Part shown: positions 37,101-40,154 of the stretch, one piece after another
Numbering within the stretch: the first letter of the stretch is position 1
Layout of the letters: every line of letters starts with the position of its first letter
Assembly: GCA_938040995.1 (NCBI GenBank)
Contig: CALHZT010000158.1
Location: forward strand, 1 to 40,154
Source: an uncultured Pirellulaceae bacterium
GTDB lineage: Bacteria; Planctomycetota; Planctomycetia; Pirellulales; Pirellulaceae
DNA: 40,154 nucleotides
Reading direction: 5' to 3'
Notes under the pieces: model-generated
The model's database searches: none
What the model was told of the DNA's origin: nothing
The model's input: the letters and a program-made list of their open reading frames with translations, nothing else
Translations under genes and position numbers: made by a program

Positions 37101-38442
37101 GCTGCATGTTGCTCTTGGTGTTGCGGTACTTCGACAGCAAGTTGGGAATGATGCCGTCGAATGTTCCGCCATATTTCTGCGGCGAGGAACCCGAACGCCA
37201 TGTGAAAGTAATGTGTTGTTCGTCAGTACCCCACAGCCAGACATCCTGCTGTTCTTCGGTCATTTCCTCCCATGGCGTTTCGAGCAAATAGTCTTTATCC
37301 AGACCGAGGACTCGCTCCATCGTACTGGCGACTCCCTGGTAGATGTGCCGTCGCCACCGACCGAGGTCCGTCCACTTACCGATGGGACCAATCGCGCCCT
37401 TTTTGAAGGACAACGATGGATCGGGAATCATCAGGTCCGTGTCGAACGTGAAGGCGTTGCCAAGTCCATCGCATTCGTAGCACATGCCTTGCGGGCTGTT
37501 GAAACTGAAAAGCTGTGGGCTGGGTGGGTCGAAGCTGATGCTACAGTGTGTACAGGCGTAGTCGACGGAGAAGATAATGTCGTTCGGATTGCCTGACTTC
37601 TTTCGCTTCTTCTGTTTGCCTTTGGGCTTGGGTGCGCGTTTCTTTCCATTCGAAGATTCGTCTGCGTCAGCAGATTCTTCTTCCGGGGCCGCCGGTTTCG
37701 TTTTTGGCTTGGCAGCGCCGTCCTCTTCCACCTGAATAATCAGGTTTCCCTTGCCTTCTTTGAGCGCGAGATCGGTGGCTTCTGCCAGTCGGGCGCGAAT
37801 GCTCTTGCTGATGGTAATTCGATCGGTAATGACCTCGATGTTGTGCCGCATTTGGCGATCGAGTTGTAAATCATCGGTCAGGCGAATGACCTCTCCATCG
37901 ACTCGTGCCCGAACGTATCCCTGCTTGAGAAGATCTTCAAACAGATCCTTGTACTCACCCTTCTGTCCGCGAATCAGCGGAGCCATCACGAGCAGTGTCG
38001 TGCCCGTTGGCATGCGAAGGATGCCTTCGATAATCTGCTCGCGAGTCTGAGCCGTAATCGGCCGTTCGCATTGCGGGCAGTTTCCATCGCCGACTCGGGC
38101 GAACATGATTCGCAGGTAGTCGTAAATCTCGGTGATCGTGCCGACCGTCGAACGCGGATTGGATCCCGCCGTTTTTTGCGAAATGGAAATCGACGGACTG
38201 AGACCACCGATGAAATCCACGTCGGGTTTCGGCATCTGCCCGAGGAACTGACGCGCGTAGCTGGACAAGCTCTCGACGTAACGACGCTGCCCTTCCGCGT
38301 AGAGCGTGTCGAACGCAAGCGAGCTCTTGCCCGAACCAGAGACACCAGTCAGGCAAATCAGTTTGTTTCTGGGAAGTGTAAGGTCGACGTCGCGAAGGTT
38401 GTGTTCGCGGGCGCCTTTGATTTCGATGTCAGAAGCGGGCAT
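31153..38442 (-). CDS. uvrA: Tandem (double-length) excinuclease ABC subunit UvrA with C-terminal extension
   Basis: 2429 residues; normal UvrA has about 950. Copy A spans about 1-1007 and copy B about 1040-2090; each has two ATPase domains. Walker A motifs: 33-40, 705-712, 1072-1079, 1751-1758. LSGGE signatures: 551, 894, 1533, 1940. Walker B ILDEPS/LLDEPT types near 575-580, 919-924, 1558-1562, 1966-1970. All four large zinc modules keep their CxxC pairs (297/300-321/324, 804/807-827/830, 1298/1301-1322/1325, 1850/1853-1873/1876). Lys-rich linkers lie at 241-285, 1008-1038, 1667-1698 and 2046-2072. Residues 2095-2429 are a duplicated domain of unknown family. UvrA finds DNA damage with UvrB in nucleotide excision repair; a fused dimeric form is known in Chlamydia. 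No LexA box is seen upstream. Confidence 0.95.
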   Translation of the reverse strand: MPASDIEIKGAREHNLRDVDLTLPRNKLICLTGVSGSGKSSLAFDTLYAEGQRRYVESLSSYARQFLGQMPKPDVDFIGGLSPSISISQKTAGSNPRSTVGTITEIYDYLRIMFARVGDGNCPQCERPITAQTREQIIEGILRMPTGTTLLVMAPLIRGQKGEYKDLFEDLLKQGYVRARVDGEVIRLTDDLQLDRQMRHNIEVITDRITISKSIRARLAEATDLALKEGKGNLIIQVEEDGAAKPKTKPAAPEEESADADESSNGKKRAPKPKGKQKKRKKSGNPNDIIFSVDYACTHCSISFDPPSPQLFSFNSPQGMCYECDGLGNAFTFDTDLMIPDPSLSFKKGAIGPIGKWTDLGRWRRHIYQGVASTMERVLGLDKDYLLETPWEEMTEEQQDVWLWGTDEQHITFTWRSGSSPQKYGGTFDGIIPNLLSKYRNTKSNMQLLSLEKYMRTMECPECDGERLNDQARSVKLTSGHSDFEDKPTLSLPEICELPIDDATNFFSDIKLDATKTIIATEVLKEIRGRLGFLMNVGLNYLTLNRTAPTLSGGESQRIRLAGQIGCGLVGVLYILDEPSIGLHPRDNDRLLETLSQLRDVGNTVLVVEHDEDTMRHADHIIDFGPGPGVRGGEVVAQGSVEAVAKEKRSLTGQFLARKLEIEVPTTRRIQTDDDKWLKILGAEHNNLKNIDVKIPLGSFVCVTGVSGSGKSSLVNDILIEALRRDLNGGKGDPGKHRAIEGLEHIDKIIAIDQSPIGRTPRSNPGTYIKVFDEIRKLFTMLPESKKRGYKPGRFSFNVDGGRCGACDGNGSNKLEMDFLADVWVTCPVCAGHRFNRETLTVQFKDHSIADVLEMDIQQLLELFANQPKVHHKLQTLQSVGLDYLKLGQPSPTLSGGEAQRIKLARELVKKSTGQTLYLLDEPTTGLHFADIKLLLNVLHDFVRAGNTVLVVEHNQEVIKTADWVVDLGPEGGAGGGQLVECGTPEAIVKNKHSHTGRSLAPWLGMKPAKAPSAASKGKGVPRKKKVAKSGKKSANGSTRLAEFVDVQGARQHNLKNVSVQIPRDEMTVFCGPSGSGKSSLAMDTIYAEGQRRYVESLSSYARQFVSQMQKPDLEHIEGLSPAIAIEQQNLGSTPRSTVGTTTEIYDYLRILMARGGTPYCPDCDKPIGTQSSSEVIEKVMSLPQGTRVYLMAPVTVQVGEKYETLWDDLRSRGYARIRIDGTTHALEDAPTIDRRRKHQVEAVVDRAVIKSSARGRIAESCEAALSLGLGVMTVAVADKDLPEREWETTVHSQHLACDQCGRSFEPLTPHSFSFNSHLGWCNECEGLGIQVGANPAALLKDKQLTLADGALMLWPNLDKKISQMMLEAVSQRISLPLDVPFDQLAARHRRQIMHGTGETWYEVYPPGKRTKKTKPMFRFQFKGLYPALEEAAKLSPSLRGRLNQFVDEVECSACGGSRLRDDAAATRYKNYTIDELSRMPLGQLQKVVTGWKLNKREQRIAGELLREIRNRTTFLNDVGLEYLTLTRAGNTLSGGEAQRIRLASQLGSGLCGVLYVLDEPTIGLHPRDNLRLLGALHRLRDLGNTLILVEHDRDVIEGSDRIVDFGPMAGKGGGQIVADGTPEAVGKKRGSVTGPYLSGKKAIGVPSNRRVITLGDGEANGLSAAGRQSRLPAKKKVARKGKKKVAKKTKKKGGLKVAEAMPPYNVAGAVDANGDPVPTTDWLTVRGARHNNLRNVDVQIPLAKFIAVTGPSGSGKSSLIEDVLYASLAAKLHRASTIAGAHDGIDGIENVDKVIRVDQQPLGNSPTSNPATYTGAFQHVRDLFAQLPDAKLRGYTARRFSFNVPGGRCEECEGNGQLCIEMHFLPDVWVPCDSCRGARYNADTLEVKFHGHSIADVLNLTCGEAAELFKNIPKIRRIVQTLCDVGLDYLTLGQAAPSLSGGEAQRVKLASELSRPDTGQTLYLLDEPTTGLHFNDLEKLLAVLQRLVDLGNTVVVIEHNLDVIKSTDWVIDMGPEAGIGGGQVVVTGTPEHVAEYALANAPSKNGAAKSTKKKTAKKKVAGKKKKAPAGERSYTGEALAPVLAAGPLVKRKVYDPEEENRKAEKEGIPQIDISDVGKNAKMPWEANGRKWHTADRVGRKGEPVKWDGRILAEFVDRIHDLGEFPETNWSARTVVEITGQKKSAGWFFHAITGESWILKLKFRVRKGTFKRDVLQKRIPLPTLNEMDDLPIYSNDPRVKVKNARGPFQEVEIRLHSWEEADTPEIWKFLEEAVQSFTGTANAKPLDKADLTPWKVLGEKWHYMPKGFMKGTVVWKPTLLKKLCKMIEDAAPGGEFDWTNKVLVHYHVPGQKEPWASLVTKRPKAVELILTGPKGTVATGRVAGLARESHVDSTHNKNDKVRMQFVKMTDIKKGDLPEFLKEHRSAIEA
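31157..32160 (-). other. UvrA C-terminal extension with two copies of an unidentified domain
   Basis: Residues 2095-2429 of UvrA hold two similar units, about 2123-2276 and 2292-2426. Shared landmarks in the same order: PWxxxGxKWH, a VxW about 20 residues on, GQK then W, a KGT, and a closing acidic/aromatic helix (EIWKFLEEA against DLPEFLKEH). They are diverged (roughly a quarter of positions alike by eye). I do not recognise the fold. Confidence 0.75.
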
Positions 38443-38470
38443 GCTCTCGCCGGTGGGTCAAATCGTCCGT

Positions 38471-38483
38471 GACGGGTCCCGTC
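38471..38483. promoter_or_regulatory. Perfect palindrome upstream of uvrA
   Basis: GACGGG-T-CCCGTC, 28 nt before the uvrA ATG (minus strand). A second inverted repeat AGCCGG/CCGGCT lies at 38494-38499/38509-38514. These could be operator sites or leader hairpins; no known regulator is matched. Confidence 0.4.
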
Positions 38484-38750
38484 CGTATCGCGAAGCCGGT
38501 CGATCACGCCGGCTGCCAAATCACGGATAGGGTTTCATAAAGTGTGACCACGCATTTTACGGGCACTTGGTTCGCTTTGTAGCGGCATTCGCAATAATTT
38601 CGCCCGGATACTGAAATACGGCCACCAAAAGGCCCCGTTTCGGTTGTTGACGGTCTTGCTCCGTGCGACAATCGGCGATTCGAGAGTCAGATTGGCCAAG
38701 TAATCCGCCGACCTGGTTCGGGACTTTTTTGATTTTGTTGGAGCGGTTCG
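38484..38750. other. Divergent region between uvrA and groES
   Basis: About 270 bp holding the promoters of both genes. I see no CIRCE element (TTAGCACTC-N9-GAGTGCTAA) and no strong -35/-10 pair. A TTGACG at 38647-38652 lacks a convincing -10 at 17 nt. No gene is evident. Confidence 0.5.
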
Positions 38751-39038
38751 ATGAAGCTTGTGCCAATTGGTGACAAGATTGTAGTAAAGCGGTTGGAAGC
38801 TGATGAAGTCACCGCGGGCGGCATTGTGCTTCCAAGCAGTGCTCAGGAAAAGCCGCAACAGGGACGCGTCGTTGCCGTAGGCGATGGTCGACGTGCCAAA
38901 GATGGCAAGCGCGTTCCCCCACAAGTCGCCGAAGGAGATCGCGTTGTCTTTTCGGCTTATTCTGGTACCGAGATCGAACTCGACGGCCAGAAGATTCTCA
39001 TCATGGACGAAGGCGACATCGTCGCCATTCTGGATTAG
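38751..39038 (+). CDS. groES: Co-chaperonin GroES
   Basis: 95 residues, the normal length. MKLVPIGDKIVVKRLEADE, the mobile loop with TAGGIVLPSSAQEKPQQGRVVAVG and the closing LIMDEGDIVAIL are typical. GGAG lies 7 nt before the ATG. GroES caps the GroEL cage during folding. No groEL follows: a terminator comes 12 nt after the stop, so this groES is expressed alone in this locus. Confidence 0.96.
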   Translation: MKLVPIGDKIVVKRLEADEVTAGGIVLPSSAQEKPQQGRVVAVGDGRRAKDGKRVPPQVAEGDRVVFSAYSGTEIELDGQKILIMDEGDIVAILD

Positions 39039-39049
39039 GTTTCGATGGT

Positions 39050-39076
39050 GGCGGGGCTTTCGCCCAGCCTTCTTTT
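39050..39076 (+). terminator. Rho-independent terminator of groES
   Basis: GGC-G-GGGC / GCCC-A-GCC (39050-39057/39062-39069) pair over 8 positions with one G-A mismatch and a TTTC loop, followed by TTCTTTT (39070-39076). Confidence 0.75.
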
Positions 39077-39275
39077 GAAGCTGACACTCTGGCCATTTTT
39101 CGAACAAGCGATTCTTCAATCGCAATGCATCCTGCAACCCTCCTCCGGCGACGCGGTGGTTTGCGAGGTGCGAGCAAGTCATACCGCTTGTCGAGTGGGA
39201 AGGTCGGAGCCCCATCGTCGTTAGCGACGGGGAGGGCACGCGGTTGGATGTTTATGCGACCACGAACCTCTGGTG

Positions 39276-39306
39276 CGCGGTCGCAGGCTAAAGCCTGTAC
39301 ACCAAC
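39276..39306. repeat. Dispersed repeat copy 2
   Basis: Identical over 31 nt to 39598-39628, and over 24 nt to the copy beyond uvrA (31112-31135). The core CAGGCTAAAGCCTG is a 6-bp inverted repeat with a 2-nt centre. Confidence 0.85.
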
Positions 39307-39447
39307 ATCGGCGGCGATCTGGACGGAGCCTCGCCCTCTCACGCCGCTTACTTTTGGCTCAAGCGACGATCGCGGATTGCTCGAAGGCTTTGGGGAACGA
39401 CATTACTCGGTCGCAGGCCAAAACCCAACACTGCTCAATCTACCTCT

Positions 39448-39586
39448 GGCGAGCCGGCTGCGTCAGCTGCCGGGTGGAACTGCTGACCCAACTCTGACAC
39501 CTTGGATCGACACCCAAACTGAAAATGCAGGAACGCTGCCATCCTCTTCATGGTGCACACCCGGCAGCTGACGCAGCCGGCTCGCC
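39448..39586. repeat. Perfect 29-bp inverted repeat with 81-nt spacer
   Basis: Arms 39448-39476 and 39558-39586 are exact reverse complements (each rich in GCCGGCTG/CAGCTG blocks). With G-U pairs, the stem could extend about four positions outward. No transposase or target duplication is seen; it could be a small non-autonomous element or two opposite copies of a REP-like unit. Confidence 0.88.
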
Positions 39587-39597
39587 GGGGCACTTTA

Positions 39598-39628
39598 CGC
39601 GGTCGCAGGCTAAAGCCTGTACACCAAC
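39598..39628. repeat. Dispersed repeat copy 3
   Basis: Same 31-nt unit as 39276-39306. It ends at the base before the stop codon of the zinc-motif gene on the minus strand, so it would form the first hairpin of that mRNA's 3' end. Confidence 0.85.
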
Positions 39629-40051
39629 TTACTCGTCGCGTTTGAGATAACCGGCGCTGGTCTGAAAATATTTGCGCTGGCGGACTTTGGATTCTTCCTT
39701 TTCTGTCTTTTGACGTCTGGATTTCAGGTCCTCCATGTTGGCTTCGCATTGGCGGCAGCCCAGTCGGTGGATATGAAACTCCAGGTAGTCGCCTTCTTCT
39801 TTGGAAGCAACACCAAGCAGGTAGCTGCCAAGTTGTTCTCGTGTTGGACAGCTGACTCGATGATTGCGCCAGATCTCGCCAAGCGAATGCACGCCGGAAT
39901 CGCGACGTCGGTTGATGGAGGTCAGGCGGTCAATCAGTTGCGGAGCTTGCGATTCGTCACGAAGGGAGTCTTCGAGTTGAGTCATTTCGAGCGAGGTTAG
40001 ATCCTCGTCGAGGTAGGCTTCGAGTTCCTGATTGGTGAATTCGCGTGTCAT
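39629..40051 (-). CDS. Small zinc-motif (anti-sigma-like) protein
   Basis: 140 residues. H95-x3-C99-x2-C102 with C68 ahead matches the ZAS/zf-HC2 zinc motif of anti-sigma factors (Hx3Cx2C), in a segment EFHIHRLGCRQCEANMEDL. The N-terminal half is acidic and helical (NQELEAYLDEDLTSLEMTQLEDSL). No membrane segment follows, so this would be a cytoplasmic zinc-motif protein. An anti-sigma's partner sigma gene is usually next to it; any such gene would lie to the right, outside the window. No good ribosome-binding site is seen. Confidence 0.7.
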   Translation of the reverse strand: MTREFTNQELEAYLDEDLTSLEMTQLEDSLRDESQAPQLIDRLTSINRRRDSGVHSLGEIWRNHRVSCPTREQLGSYLLGVASKEEGDYLEFHIHRLGCRQCEANMEDLKSRRQKTEKEESKVRQRKYFQTSAGYLKRDE

Positions 40052-40073
40052 GGTTGATGCCTGGCGGCTGGAT

Positions 40074-40154
40074 GGGAGGGCGAGGCTCCGTCCGAGCCGT
40101 GAAGTTGTTTAAGCGTTGGATGGTTCTGCGGCTCGGACGGAGCCTCGCCCTCCC
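40074..40154. repeat. Perfect 26-bp inverted repeat at the right edge
   Basis: Arms 40074-40099 and 40129-40154 are exact reverse complements, 29-nt loop. They contain GGACGGAGCCTCGCCCT, which also occurs singly at 39321-39337. The repeat may continue beyond the window. It lies 22 nt upstream of the zinc-motif gene. Confidence 0.9.

Larger units (their letters stand above)
39077..39628. other. Repeat-rich intergenic region
   Basis: About 550 bp with no credible gene. It contains two identical 31-nt copies of the CAGGCTAAAGCCTG repeat, a degenerate copy (39413-39432), a perfect 29-bp inverted repeat, a hairpin CGTCG-TTAG-CGACG (39216-39229) and a single copy of the GGACGGAGCCTCGCCCT motif (39321-39337). 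An open frame at 39125-39571 is simply translation of these repeats. Confidence 0.75.

Noticed and set aside
31163..38530. Many 60-250-codon frames within the uvrA span on both strands
   Set aside because: All are shadows of the long UvrA reading frame, which is supported by motifs along its whole length.
38707..38727. CCGA/TCGG with T6 just upstream of groES as an attenuator
   Set aside because: The stem is only 4 bp; too weak to claim.
38535..39239. 234-codon minus-strand frame opposite groES
   Set aside because: Covers groES and its terminator on the other strand; no ribosome-binding site or motif.
39125..39571. 148-codon plus-strand frame after groES
   Set aside because: It translates dispersed and inverted repeats (for example the GCAGGCTAAAGCCTG unit) and shows no protein-like conservation.

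Overview
The window looks like chromosomal DNA of a planctomycete, probably close to Rhodopirellula/Blastopirellula (Pirellulales). The evidence is the N-terminal LESRELLAAN-type motif on a secreted subtilase, PEP-CTERM and dockerin-like modules on large secreted proteins, a PQQ-type beta-propeller protein, a double-length UvrA, and a ribosomal-protein cluster that stops at map. This assignment is inference from gene content.

Layout. (1) 1-1720, minus strand: two YbjQ/UPF0145 proteins, one soluble and one membrane-anchored, followed by the start of a PrsW-type intramembrane protease that runs off the left edge. (2) 2146-15354, plus strand: a clear sigma70-like promoter, then the S10-spc cluster rpsJ-rplC-rplD-rplW-rplB-rpsS-rplV-rpsC-rplP-rpmC-rpsQ-rplN-rplX-rplE-rpsN-rpsH-rplF-rplR-rpsE-rplO-secY-adk-map. 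There is no rpmD between rpsE and rplO, and no infA/rpmJ/rpsM/rpsK/rpsD/rpoA/rplQ after map. Gaps between genes are often wide (about 40-160 nt), but rpsC/rplP and rpsE/rplO overlap. (3) 15527-19072: a 1181-residue secreted repeat protein with dockerin-like calcium loops and a PEP-CTERM tail, closed by a strong terminator. (4) 19261-22967: a NatA/NatB-type ABC exporter pair and an exported beta-propeller protein. (5) 23180-27346: an M50 (site-2-type) protease, a TIGR01777 NAD-dependent epimerase divergent from a DUF1990 protein, a hypothetical protein, and a translationally coupled small protein/HNH endonuclease pair. (6) 27636-31058, minus: a secreted S8 subtilase with the same dockerin-like module, and a CBM9-like protein. 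(7) 31153-38442, minus: a 2429-residue tandem UvrA with four ATPase domains, lysine-rich linkers and a duplicated C-terminal domain I cannot name. (8) 38751-40154: a lone groES with its own terminator, an intergenic stretch full of inverted and dispersed repeats, and a small Hx3Cx2C anti-sigma-like protein.

How the genes fit together. The ribosomal block, secY, adk and map form a translation, secretion and N-terminal maturation unit. The flanking genes suggest envelope and surface functions (PrsW, M50, exported beta-propeller, PEP-CTERM and dockerin proteins, ABC export) and genome maintenance or protein quality control (UvrA, GroES). The most unusual item is the UvrA giant with its repeated C-terminal domain. 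The repeat-rich intergenic DNA around 39.0-40.15 kb and the possible repeat at 30.1-30.4 kb are the least explained non-coding regions.
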